Shown here: positions 55,701 to 61,715 of the stretch, in pieces | How the letters are laid out: the number at the start of each line of letters is the position of its first letter | Numbering within the stretch: position 1 is the first letter of the stretch | From: Siphonodentalium dalli | Taxonomy: Eukaryota > Mollusca > Scaphopoda > Gadilida > Siphonodentaliidae | DNA: 64,000 bases | Direction: 5' to 3' | NCBI GenBank assembly: GCA_032622095.1 | Contig: CP136064.1 | Location: forward strand, 178,532,011-178,596,010 | Translations under genes and position numbers: made by a program | The notes under the pieces: model-generated | Seen by the model: the letters and a program-made list of their open reading frames with translations, nothing else | The model's database searches: none | What the model was told of the DNA's origin: nothing

Positions 55701-58034
55701 GTCTGATCGTCATGAAATTTGTCATGGATGTTAATATTGACATGTAGATGGGAACGAGTCATTTTGGGGTCATTCGGCCCAAAAACATGGCCGCCAGCAG
55801 CCATCTTGGATTTTACTCTTTGTATGACTAAATTCTTTAGAACGGGTTACAGGTCGTACTTTTAGTCTGATCATCATAAAATTTGTCATGAATGTTAATA
55901 ATGACATGTAGATGGGAACGAGTCATTTTGGGGTCATTCGGCCAAAAAACATGGCCACCAGCAGCCATCTTGGATTTTACTCTTTGTATGACTAAATCCT
56001 TTAGCACGGGCTACATGTTGTACCTTTAGTCTGATCATCATAAAATTTGTCATGGCTGTTGAAGTTGGAATGTAGATGGGAACGAGTCATTTTTGATGTT
56101 ATTTGGCCAAAAAACATGGTTGCTGGCAGTCATCTTGCATTTTACTATTTGCATGACTAAAGCTATCAAATGCTTTTGAATTTTATTGGAAAACATAGCC
56201 GCCAGCAACCATCTTAGATTTTATATATATCTTCATGTCGATAAACTAGTATTAGACATTCAACTTTTCACATTCCTAATCGCTCCATTGACTGTAATAA
56301 ATTAAATTATTCCCTTTCCAAGTTGAGCTACAGTGTCATTGACACTTTCATATTATTTTTTTTTTAGTGTAAACAAATTTATTCCAATCGTAATAACATA
56401 TATAAACATTTGACAAACGTTTTGACAATAAAATAGAATAGTATAGATGATCGATTGATTGGAAAGGGGATTAAACAACAAGCCCAAGGACTTCTGTTAA
56501 GGTTTCTCCCCTTTTGTTTCATGCTAAATCCTTTAGAACGAGTCATTTTGGGGTCATTCGGCAAAAAAAAACATGGCCACCAGTGGCCATCTTGGATTTC
56601 AAAATTCAACCCATTAGCATGGGCTACAGGCCGGATTGTTCGTCTGATCATCATGAAATTTGTCTTGGAAGTTAATATTGACATGTAGATGAGAATGAGT
56701 TATTTTGGGGTCATTCGGCCATAAAACATGGCCACTGGAAGCCATCTTGGATTTACTCTTTGTATGACTAAATCTTTTGACAAAGGCTACATGTCGTATC
56801 TTTTGTCGGATCATCATGAAATTTGTCATGGATGTTAATATTGACATGTAAATGGGAATGAGTCATTTTGGGGTCATTCGGCAAAAAAACATGGCTGCCA
56901 GTGGCCATCTTGGATTTTACTCTTTGCATAACTACTGTAGACCTTTCAACTTTTCACATTCCTAATCGCTCCATTGACTGTAATACATTAAATTATTCCC
57001 TTTCCAAGTTGAGCTACAGTGTCATTGACACTTTCATATTATTTTTTTTGTAGTGTAAACAAATTTATTCCAATCGTAATAACATATATAAACATTTGAC
57101 AAACGTTTTGACAATAAAATAGAATAGTATAGATGATCGATGATTGGAAAGGGGATTAAACAACAAGCCCAAGGGCTTCTGTTAAGGTTTCTCCCTTTTT
57201 GTTTCATGCCCACTCTTCATTAAGTGTAGAGGGGGTCGGATTTTTTTTTTTAACCAACTGTTTAATTGCAAGAGGTCAGTTATGAAGAAAAAAAATCATA
57301 TCATCAAAAAAATATTCCCAAATGATTATTGAAACATGCTTTTTAATGGGTGCAGCCATATTGGAAATCAACCATTGATGTCACATCACATTTGTGTACC
57401 TCCTCCCAAGGTGGTACAGAATCGTGCCGATGGTCACATCTCCATCACATGTTCCTCCATGGTTGATTGTGAAAATATGCTGTCCATCACAGAATTGTGC
57501 TGCTCCAGAAAGTGAGTCAACCAGGCCCATCTGATTGTTAGTATTTTTGGCAATTTTTGCTCCATGGGCAGAGAGATCTGTGCATTTTATAGTCAAAACC
57601 AGCTCCCAGTATTTCTGGGACTTCTATAGATGTAGCCATTGCTCGTGAAATCATTTTGTCAATCTCATCGGTGACTAAAGCATAAATTAGATCATATCAT
57701 GATCTCTATTGCTCTTCCAAAGTTAACAGACACCATATTATGTTCTACTTATCAGCCTGAATTGCCATCAGTCAATCATGAAGGGATAGTAGAACATTTT
57801 TATGTTTTATGGTATACATCTTATTCCTAACTAATATAAGTAAATATTGTGTTTTATTTCACGTATTTGTGGCCAGTCAATATACTATACAAATCAACTA
57901 ATATATAAATATCATTTACTAAAGAAACTAAATTTTCTATATTTGTTCTGCTTTTCAGATCCTCGATGATCATAATCACATGGTGTTTGTTCAGAATAAT
58001 CTCACAGAAATCTTAGATCTACTTCTGGAAATAG
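26030..58034 (+). CDS. TBCCD1: TBCC domain-containing protein 1, 5' part of gene (7 exons)
   Basis: TBCCD1 is a tubulin-cofactor-C-related protein that acts at centrosomes and basal bodies and in Golgi/centrosome positioning. Seven exons splice in phase (99, 62, 63, 101, 109, 61 and 76 bp; 571 bp, 190 codons plus one base) with GT-AG borders throughout. The joined product follows vertebrate TBCCD1: LWVNAEPFSYAALQ at the N terminus, YPK...WKHIACNKL, LEEDLAW-MYF, LYIQQLHKVSLKASL, DEWP, and a leucine-rich helix ILDLLLE. Human TBCCD1 is about 557 residues, so roughly the first third is here and the TBCC/CARP region lies beyond the right edge. Intron sizes are 990, 22,340, 563, 281, 4,324 and 2,936 bp; intron 7 exceeds 5.9 kb. 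A CAG at 25971-25973 hints at an upstream 5'-UTR intron. All seven exons are open and look functional. Confidence 0.93.
26161..26366. mobile_element. Tc1/mariner (pogo-like) MITE in TBCCD1 intron 1
   Basis: TA dinucleotides at 26159-26160 and 26367-26368 flank inverted ends CAGTAATG...CATTACTG. The centre is a near-perfect 54-bp-arm hairpin (26204-26315) around agctctca|ctgagagct. A TA target and CAGT termini fit pogo/Tigger-type Tc1/mariner MITEs. Confidence 0.85.
26810..26828 (+). repeat. C-rich run
   Basis: A short C-rich run of about 12 C with one T, in intron 1. Confidence 0.7.
27119..27180 (+). CDS. TBCCD1: TBCCD1 exon 2
   Basis: Acceptor TATTCCAG (27111-27118), 62 bp, donor GTAAAG (27181). 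It encodes NIKKIVIYAKNKGNAGYPKI and two bases, matching the KISTYV...YPRLYW stretch of the human protein. Confidence 0.9.
27640..27900. repeat. Fragment of the 'gaggtccccagagg' composite family
   Basis: 'atgaggtccccagaggtga', 'tagcatcaccaaattcacc' and 'gcaaattaggggata' recur in the 60.6-61.7 kb cluster and at 17.2 kb. Confidence 0.6.
28128..28160 (+). repeat. Isolated end of the 15-mer family
   Basis: 'ccataggtcatttccacttg' is followed by GTGACTGATGGGACA (28142-28156). This is the same order, inverted, as 6907-6940 in the 4.1-kb element, with one change in the 15-mer (C to T). Confidence 0.65.
28192..33913 (+). repeat. Tandem array of about 160-bp units, left part
   Basis: The units run 'gaacgagtcattttggggtc', 'aaaaacatggccgccagc', 'cttttagcacgggctacagg'-type, 'tgatcatcatgaaatttgtc', 'gacatgtagatggg', with a period of 156-165 bp. 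Head segments holding the hairpin AGCTCAAC...GTTTGAGCT and 'gtcgtccgtcgtccgtgtgt' begin at 28192, 29719 and 33608. It resembles the core array of bivalve pearl/Helentron-associated elements. The 60-75 codon ORFs inside recur with the units and are not genes. It lies within TBCCD1 intron 2. Confidence 0.85.
34530..35713 (+). mobile_element. Helitron-like element, family 1, solo copy
   Basis: It begins TCTATACTATATATTTTGAG after A. It carries (AT)n, two 'cggccggggttaataacgtc' blocks (near 34723 and 35070), and three 122-bp subrepeats starting 35310, 35432 and 35554. It ends with CCGCC-GGT-GGCGG, nine bases and CTAG, followed by T. It is nested in the 5.2-kb transposon. Confidence 0.85.
35801..36236. 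repeat. Cluster of CTAAAGAGCGGTATACCGCTCTTTAG palindromes
   Basis: Nine full or near-full imperfect palindromes and two half-sites lie within 435 bp. The core GGTATACCG is often perfect. A block of about 102 bp (35847 on) is repeated once (35949 on). The ends, GTGGCTAAAG...TTTAGCCAC, are themselves inverted, with TTAATTAA just outside on both sides, so the cluster may be a MITE. A binding-site array is an alternative. Confidence 0.75.
36449..36670 (+). CDS. Unidentified 73-residue ORF
   Basis: It is ATG-started, lies inside the 5.2-kb transposon, and has a hydrophobic patch (ASIIFAIQNQNIGIYV). There is no family resemblance. It could be an exon of the element's own gene or chance. Confidence 0.25.
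   Translation: MFIDNELNVLFGPGTFVVKQSGHASIIFAIQNQNIGIYVTDKYIFKHPVPPSVNNHKVWLGTQVPKTNWSHIY
36857..37297 (+). CDS. Unidentified basic ORF, possible exon
   Basis: An open frame runs from 36857 with no ATG at its head. It would need an upstream exon or a GTG start at 36887. The first half is very basic and proline/serine-rich (KRRGQLFSPATKRRR, RKRVKRSPTSTKKKTR), like a nuclear-localisation or DNA-contacting segment. The second half is acidic then hydrophobic (ENEMISLIPIVLKELSRCDL). The composition looks protein-like rather than random. Its place inside a TIR transposon suggests an element-encoded protein, but no domain is recognised. Confidence 0.4.
   Translation, partial: KKKYNKKRHVVSSKRRGQLFSPATKRRRICIRPNVSPVCSRFIYNTPEKLRTPRTPRSDRKRVKRSPTSTKKKTRVRLFPVESDPENEMISLIPIVLKELSRCDLQDVPLEFFKLVTIYLASGVNNILFESRNPPIKAQNGHISIF
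37811..37884. mobile_element. 74-bp foldback mini-element with 9-bp TSD
   Basis: The arms 'agatcatgacatgaatctct' and its near-inverse fold with a short loop. ACGAGCGAG flanks both sides (37802-37810 and 37885-37893). The 9-bp duplication suggests Mutator-type mobilisation. Confidence 0.7.
38769..39026 (-). CDS. Unidentified 85-residue ORF at the edge of the 5.2-kb transposon
   Basis: ATG at 39026, only 45 bp inside the right terminus, opens MAAALCDSKWVFIVFANYVH. A C-x2-C pair follows (YICNGCKDY). The position is where a transposon's first coding exon is often found, and a GTAACG donor-like site lies near residue 75. No family was recognised. Confidence 0.35.
   Translation of the reverse strand: MAAALCDSKWVFIVFANYVHKPLKKSLLMSCKTLFASSQSSIPRYICNGCKDYRVQVVSVTNFRGMFQSFELVTLTLAFKTGIVT
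39072..42405 (+). repeat. Tandem array of about 160-bp units, right part
   Basis: A continuation of the 28192-33913 array after the transposon. A head recurs at 40886. Units at 39594 and 41709 are 2,115 bp apart and nearly identical. 32964 and 40242 are also one period apart once the insertion is subtracted, showing a 2,115-bp higher-order repeat. Confidence 0.85.
42406..42531 (+). repeat. Array 3' tail with terminal hairpin
   Basis: 'cattcctaatcgctccattg' followed by 'ccaagttgaggtaca' and the hairpin AGTGTCA-T-TGACACT (42510-42524). The same tail ends related copies at 45051-45065, 56332-56346 and 57018-57032, so it defines the 3' end of the element family. Confidence 0.8.
42580..42860 (+). 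repeat. Core-type dispersed repeat
   Basis: 'gttcgaatatgggttccgtc' and 'agcgatgctcttgtt' are shared with 49,990-50,120. No gene seen. Confidence 0.5.
42996..43110 (+). repeat. Head hairpin with GTCT-type run
   Basis: ACTTGCGCCAG...CTGGACGCAAGT forms a hairpin (43015-43042), followed by 'gtctgttgtctgtccttccg'. This is the same head architecture as at 19024 and 59366, with unrelated stem sequence. Confidence 0.6.
43111..44390. other. Unannotated intron 2 sequence
   Basis: AT-rich. A CGCG/GACGTC-containing patch is at 43,270-43,390. The ORFs are short and unrecognised. I see no exon of TBCCD1 here. Confidence 0.4.
44400..44640 (-). repeat. Two copies of the 15-mer (variant) in intron 2
   Basis: GTGACTGATGGGACA occurs at 44442-44456 and 44609-44623, in the same orientation as the 28142 copy and inverse to the seven copies in the 4.1-kb element. 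This marks a degenerate relative of that element. Confidence 0.6.
44840..45080 (+). repeat. Remnant of the 160-bp-unit family with tail
   Basis: One degenerate unit (tttgcatcactaaatccttt, gagtcattttgggggtcatt) runs straight into the 3' tail with hairpin at 45051-45065. Confidence 0.7.
45423..45632 (+). repeat. Direct repeat, copy 1
   Basis: About 200 bp (tatgccttagtcgcataacg ... gagttaccgcccataaa) recurs at 46504-46692 with a deletion of about 20 bp. An (ATT)n run lies just before it at 45311-45333. Confidence 0.8.
46090..46395 (+). repeat. Diverged tandem pair between the direct repeats
   Basis: 'gaatcagatgaaa...aactgaaaacag...aatccgttgg' occurs twice, about 160 bp apart (46113 and 46272). 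Confidence 0.6.
46504..46692 (+). repeat. Direct repeat, copy 2
   Basis: The partner of 45423-45632. A poly-T tract of about 27 T follows at 46726-46753. Confidence 0.8.
46985..48110 (-). mobile_element. Helitron-like family 2 remnant, reverse orientation
   Basis: Read on the minus strand from 48110: 'aatatatattttggtacttc', 'tgtctgtcatgt', then core repeats with 'gacgaaatttgatacc' and 'acctgacattggtcttc'. This is the order seen in units 4 and 5. The distal part consists of two diverged units of about 355 bp (46985-47335 and 47336-47690). A CTAG end was not found. Confidence 0.65.
48259..48280 (+). repeat. (ATT)n microsatellite
   Basis: About seven ATT units directly beside the Helitron-like remnant. 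Confidence 0.9.
48351..49418. mobile_element. hAT-like non-autonomous element
   Basis: The left end is TAGGGACCTGCGAATATTC; the inverse of the right end is TAGGGATCTGCGAATCGGG. 'gattcgattcgat' repeats lie inside both arms. The flanking octamers ATCATAAT and CATATAAT match at 5 of 8 positions, consistent with an old 8-bp duplication. The 1,068-bp body has no transposase. Confidence 0.65.
49521..49583 (+). CDS. TBCCD1: TBCCD1 exon 3
   Basis: Acceptor TTCTTCTTAG, 63 bp, donor GTAAGT (49584). It encodes YKIWKHIACNKLHLEEDLAW plus split codons. HIACNKL corresponds to HIACGKL in vertebrates. Confidence 0.93.
49567..49820 (+). repeat. Tandem repeat of exon 3 end and splice donor
   Basis: Units start at 49567, 49628, 49688, 49750 and a stub at 49801. 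Each keeps 'gaggatttagcatggat'-like exon sequence followed by donor-like 'gtaagttt' or a mutated form. The first unit is the real exon end; the others lie in intron 3. Confidence 0.88.
49930..50125 (+). repeat. Core-type dispersed repeat in intron 3
   Basis: 'ggactgaaatttggtatgtg', 'aggtcaagttcgattttggg' and 'agcgatgctcttgtt'. Related to 1-130 and 42,640-42,860. Confidence 0.65.
50147..50247 (+). CDS. TBCCD1: TBCCD1 exon 4
   Basis: Acceptor CTGTAG, 101 bp, donor GTACAA. With exon 3 it gives DLAW-MYFHICHTYGE, then RAEWDINFSELTTDAEK. Human TBCCD1 has DLAWLYFEIF and an LEWSEVL stretch at this point. Confidence 0.93.
50529..50637 (+). CDS. TBCCD1: TBCCD1 exon 5
   Basis: Acceptor TTTTTACAG, 109 bp. 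It encodes LVKNEFSVGLYKFVLYLYIQ and QLHKVSLKASLVAGD, the best-conserved block of the N-terminal region. Donor GTATCC at 50638 is preferred over the GCAG|GTGATG site at 50631, because only the former keeps phase and restores GDEWP with exon 6. Confidence 0.92.
50969..51133. mobile_element. piggyBac-like MITE, short family
   Basis: TTAA at 50965-50968 and 51134-51137 flank CTCTTTCATGACGGG...CAAGGAAGGG. Inside is 'gtgcattctcttatatac', the same hairpin core as in the 384-bp MITEs. It is 165 bp long and lies in intron 5. Confidence 0.7.
51180..52890. other. Intron 5 sequence without recognised gene
   Basis: The longest ORF (51500-51841, plus strand, 113 codons) has a hydrophobic C-terminal half but no family resemblance. 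'aaacgctctttatt' at 52087 marks a fragment related to 19,970. Confidence 0.4.
52900..53009. repeat. 18-bp perfect inverted repeat with inner palindrome
   Basis: GTACACTACCGATACACA at 52900-52917 is matched inversely at 52992-53009. A weaker inner palindrome (cagtctattgtactag / ccagtacaccagactg) fills the loop. Confidence 0.75.
53480..53860 (+). repeat. Diverged repeat pair
   Basis: 'gtggtaatactcatatcat...ggaaatatcaatctaaacgaa' (about 53507-53553) recurs as 'gtggtaataatcatatcat...ggaaataccagtataaacgaa' (about 53791-53851). The second copy lies in a 123-codon ORF (53599-53970) that is not recognised. Confidence 0.55.
53971..54950. other. Intron 5, no recognised feature
   Basis: It contains a 75-codon ORF (54141-54368) with a hydrophobic stretch and no family resemblance. 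Otherwise plain AT-rich sequence up to the exon 6 acceptor. Confidence 0.4.
54962..55022 (+). CDS. TBCCD1: TBCCD1 exon 6
   Basis: Acceptor GATGATAG, 61 bp, donor GTAAAT. It encodes WPTMRPASPDVDSRTPRGSK after the split E codon; vertebrate TBCCD1 has EEWPSPRNK here. It is a likely disordered linker. Confidence 0.9.
55448..56353 (+). mobile_element. Compact copy of the 160-bp-unit element (head to tail)
   Basis: The head hairpin at 55448-55477 (first AGCTC changed to AGATC), 'gtcgtccgtgtgtgcg', about four units, then the tail with hairpin AGTGTCATTGACACT at 56332-56346. This 0.9-kb copy shows the family's full architecture without the expansion seen in intron 2. Confidence 0.8.
56354..56520 (-). 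repeat. Reverse-strand processed 3' end with poly(A), copy 1
   Basis: Read on the minus strand: 'ggagaaaccttaacagaagt', '...acgattggaataaatttgtt', 'tacact', then a run of about 11 A. AATAAA followed shortly by poly(A) is the mark of a reverse-transcribed 3' end, perhaps of a LINE. Confidence 0.6.
57047..57212 (-). repeat. Reverse-strand processed 3' end with poly(A), copy 2
   Basis: Almost identical to 56354-56520 and preceded by the same tail (57018-57032). The tail plus processed end was duplicated as one block about 690 bp apart. Confidence 0.7.
57381..57596 (-). CDS. Unidentified coding-like ORF in TBCCD1 intron 6
   Basis: The minus-strand frame includes CTDLSAHGAKIAKNTNNQMG and GQHIFTINHGGTCDGDV, which look protein-like. 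It has no ATG at its head (TTG). The upstream minus-strand frame MISRAMATSIEVPEILGAG is offset, suggesting a frameshifted gene fragment. No family was recognised. Confidence 0.35.
   Translation of the reverse strand: MTIKCTDLSAHGAKIAKNTNNQMGLVDSLSGAAQFCDGQHIFTINHGGTCDGDVTIGTILYHLGRRYTNVM
57959..58034 (+). CDS. TBCCD1: TBCCD1 exon 7 (last in window)
   Basis: Acceptor GCTTTTCAG, 76 bp, donor GTATGA (58035). It encodes ILDDHNHMVFVQNNLTEILD and LLLEI, matching the YDHLSDLLELLL helix region. I found no further exon up to the window end. Confidence 0.9.
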
Positions 58035-58205
58035 GTATGATGGTGACCCAGGGATGGGGCAATTACATGCCTAAAGTATTTTAATACAATACAAATTCTT
58101 TCCAATTTGATGATTACAAATACAATACATATACTTTCTCCAGTTGATGTATTTGATTACAAATACAATACTTTGCTAAAATTAATCAAATACTTTTTTG
58201 ATTAA

Positions 58206-58587
58206 CCCTTTACCCAACAGAAGGGCCCTGTGCCAATGCATTCTCTTATATATGCGAGTCGACCATAGGTCGCCTCGCATATATAAGAGAATGCATTGGC
58301 TTAACACATTAAAAATTATAAAATTGTTAAAGAATGTAAGAAAAAATGGTAAAAAGTGTTAAAAAAAGATTTTTTTTAGGCCAATGCATTCTCTTATATA
58401 TGCGAGGCGACCTATGGTCGACTCGCATATATAAGAGAATGCATTGGCACAGGGCATAACTGTAACTATCACAATGTGGTCAAGGAGCCGGTTCCAATGA
58501 TATCCATATGTGTATGGTTATATTGAGACAGACCGAAGATATTTTAGGCTGTTGAAGCTTTATTTGGCCGGTTTGTTGGGTAAAGGG
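58206..58587. mobile_element. piggyBac-like MITE, copy 2
   Basis: TTAA at 58202-58205 and 58588-58591; ends CCCTTTACCCAACA/TGTTGGGTAAAGGG. It has the same two long hairpins as the copy at 9318-9701 and very high identity over 382 bp, pointing to recent activity. It lies in intron 7. Confidence 0.9.
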
Positions 58588-58611
58588 TTAAGAAGTAATC
58601 AATTAATTTTT

Positions 58612-59352
58612 AGCTCAACTTTACTTTGTAAAGTTTGAGCTATTGCCATGGCTTTGTCGTCCGTCGTCCGTGTGTACGTGTGTATGTGTGCATGATTCGT
58701 CAACAATACAGGCTACAGGTCGTACCTTTGGTCGGATCATTATGAAATTTGTCATAGCTGTTGACATCAACATTTAGACCGGAATGATTCATTTTGGGGT
58801 CATTCAGGGTCATTCGGAAAAAAAACATTTCAAAATTCAATCCATTAGCCCGGGCTACAGGCCGTACTGTTCGTCTGATAGTCATGAAATTTGTCATGGA
58901 TGTTAATATTGACATGTAGATGGGAACGAGTAATTTTTGGGTCATTCGGCCAAAAAACATAGCCGCCCTGCAGCCATCTTGGATTTTACTCTTTGTGTGA
59001 CTAAATCCTTTTAGCACGGGCTACAGGTCGTACCTTTAGTCTGATCATCATGAAATTTGTCATGGCTATTGAAATTGGAATGTAGATGGGAACGAGTCAT
59101 TTTGGGGGTCATTCGGACAAAAAACATGGCCGCCAGCAGCCATCTTGGATTGTACTCTTTGTAAGACTAAATTCTTTAGCACGGGCTACAGGTCGTACTT
59201 TTAGTCTGATCATCATAAAATTTGTCATGGATGTTAACAATAACATGTAGATGGGAACGAGTCATTTTGGGCTCATTCGGCCAAAAAACATGCCCGCGGC
59301 AGCCATCTTGGATTTTACTCTGTGTGTGACTAAATCCTTTACTGCTCATTTT
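58612..59352 (+). mobile_element. 160-bp-unit element, copy lacking a tail
   Basis: The head hairpin at 58612-58641, 'gtcgtccgtcgtccgtgtgt' and four units follow. It breaks off near 59340 in 'actaaatcctttactgctca' without the AGTGTCATTGACACT tail. The next family's head starts at 59366. Confidence 0.8.
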
Positions 59353-60261
59353 TACACTCCTTTTTAGCTCACCTGAGACAAAGTCTCCGGTGGAGCTATA
59401 GTCATCACTCCTCGTCCGTCCGTCCGTCTGTCTGTCTGTCCGTCCGTCCGTCTGTCCGTCCGTCAACTTTAAAAAAAACATCTTCTCCTCTTAAACCATC
59501 ATACCGAATTGGTTCATATTTGGTGTGTATGTTCCCTAGGTGACTCTCATTCAGATTTGTTCAAATGAGGTCACTGGGTCAAATAGTTGCGAAACCAGGG
59601 CCATAACTCTATTCCTCCACAGTAATTCTTACAACAACTTCTTGTCCATAACCATTGTGCCAATTTAGCTAATATTTGGTATGGAGAGTCCTTGGGTGAC
59701 TGGTGTTCAGATTTATTCAAATGAGGTCACCCGGTCAATTAGTTGAGAAACCAGGGCCATAACTCATAGTGATTCTTACAATGACTTCTTCTAAAAATAT
59801 ATTGGGCCGATTTAGCTTATATTTGGTACCGAGGGACCTTGGGTGACTGGGAATCAGATTTGTTCAAATTGGGTCACTGGGTCAAATAGGGACAGAGCCA
59901 GGGACATAACTCTAAAAACCAAAAAATTACATTTTTGCATTTTGATCATATTTGGTGTGGATGTTCCCTAGGTACCTGTCATTCAGATTTGTTCAAATGA
60001 GGTCACTGTGTCAAACAGTTGCGAAACCAGGCCCATAACTATATTCCTCCTTGGTAATTCTTATAACGACTTCTTGTCAACAACCATTATGCCGATTTAG
60101 TTTATATTTGGTATGTGGGGTCATTGAATGACTGGGGTTCAGATTTGTTCAAATGGGGTCACTGGGTCAAATAGTGGTGGAGCCAGGGCCATAATTCCCC
60201 AAAAAATAATAAAAAATTCAGGAACTCCTTGATCAATTTTACATACAAAAAAAAATATCAC

Positions 60262-60280
60262 CCGCCCCCCCCCCCCCACA
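60262..60280 (+). repeat. C-rich run
   Basis: A homopolymeric C tract of about 14 C. Its length may be unreliable. Confidence 0.8.
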
Positions 60281-60589
60281 TGACCCAGAACCCCACCCTG
60301 CCCCCAACCATCAGCATTCCACCCTATCTCATATCCTAACTCACAGGTAAATAAAGTTTGTTTTTTTTAAAATTCCCATTACAAGGCAACTCTCCTATGA
60401 ACTGATAGACACATGGCAAGGCAGATAGAGATATAAAGATAGCTTCTGCAGCCTTAGGCAGAGTCCCCAGGGAGTGTATTCATGTCATCCATAATTTAAA
60501 TGAGATTAATGGTGTTATCAATGAAGCACCCTTGTTGTTTACATTATCACTCAGTGGTCATTAAAATCAGATTAATTTCATTTTCTCAG

Positions 60590-61715
60590 AGTGCCTGGCA
60601 TTTGGAGAATGAGGTTCCCAGAGCGTGAATTTAGTGACGCTATCCTACACAGCAGGCTAGCATAACCAAATACACCCTCTGAGAACCTTATTCCACTTAG
60701 GCCTCATCTTCTGGGAAGTATCTAGAGTCTCAAGATCTCATTCTGCTTAGGCCTCATCTTCTGGGAAGTATCTATAGTATCAAATTTACATTGTTGTTAG
60801 TTAAATTTCCCTTCTAGGAAGTTTCTGTATCCCTTAATTTGCAGAAGATAAAATTCATGATTGAGGTGCCCAATGGGTGAACATCACCAATTTCAACTGG
60901 GGAACTTCAATCTTATTCTAAGTCTTCCATAGCAGTTGAGGGCCTTATCAGAATGAGGTCCCCAGAGGGTGAATTTAGTGATACTAGCCCGCTGTGCAGG
61001 ATAGCCTCACTAAATTCACCCTCTGGGTACCTCATTCTGCAAATAACAGACAGACTATTTCAAAGCTTGATTCAAGGCTAGCATCACCAAATTCACCATT
61101 TGGGGACCTCATTCTGCTTAGGCCTCATCTTCTGGGAAGTATCTATAGTATCAAATTTACATTGTTGTTAGTTAAATTTCCCTTTTAGGAAGTTTCTATA
61201 TCCCCTAATTTGCAGAAGATAAAATTCATAATTGAGGGGCCCAATGGGTGAACATCACCAACTTCAACTGGGGAAATTCAATTTTATTCTAGGTCATCCA
61301 TAGCAGTTGAGGACTTTATCAGAATGAGGTCCCCAGAGGGTGAATTTAGCGTCACTAAATTCACCCTCTGGGGACCTCACTCTGCAAATGACAGTCACAC
61401 TATCACACTATTTCAAGGCTTGTTGTATAATACATTGTGTTGCTTGAGGCCAGGCATACACAATGTAGGAACAGACACGCTTTTTGTGATGCTATCCGGC
61501 ACAGCGGGCTAGCATCACCAAATTCACCCTCTGGCGACCTCATTCTGCTTAGGCCTCATCTTCTGGGAAGTATCTATAGTATCAAATTTACATTGTTGTT
61601 AGTTAAATTTCCCTTCTAGGAAGTTTCTATATCCCCTAATTTGCAGAAGATAAAATTCATAAATGAGGTGCCCAATGGGTGAATATCACCAACTTCAACT
61701 GGGGAACTTAATTTT
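60590..61715 (+). repeat. Three-copy tandem repeat, about 370-430 bp
   Basis: 'cttaggcctcatcttctggg' starts at 60745, 61117 and 61548, each followed by the same block to 'caccaacttcaactgggga'. Between copies lie inverted 'gaggtccccagagggtgaat' segments. Confidence 0.8.
61321..61384. repeat. Near-perfect 30-bp-arm palindrome
   Basis: 'gaatgaggtccccagagggt' and its inverse meet around 'gaatttag-cgt-cactaaattc'. Looser versions of the same inversion occur at 60,950-61,040, so the arms are a recurrent feature of the family. Confidence 0.8.
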
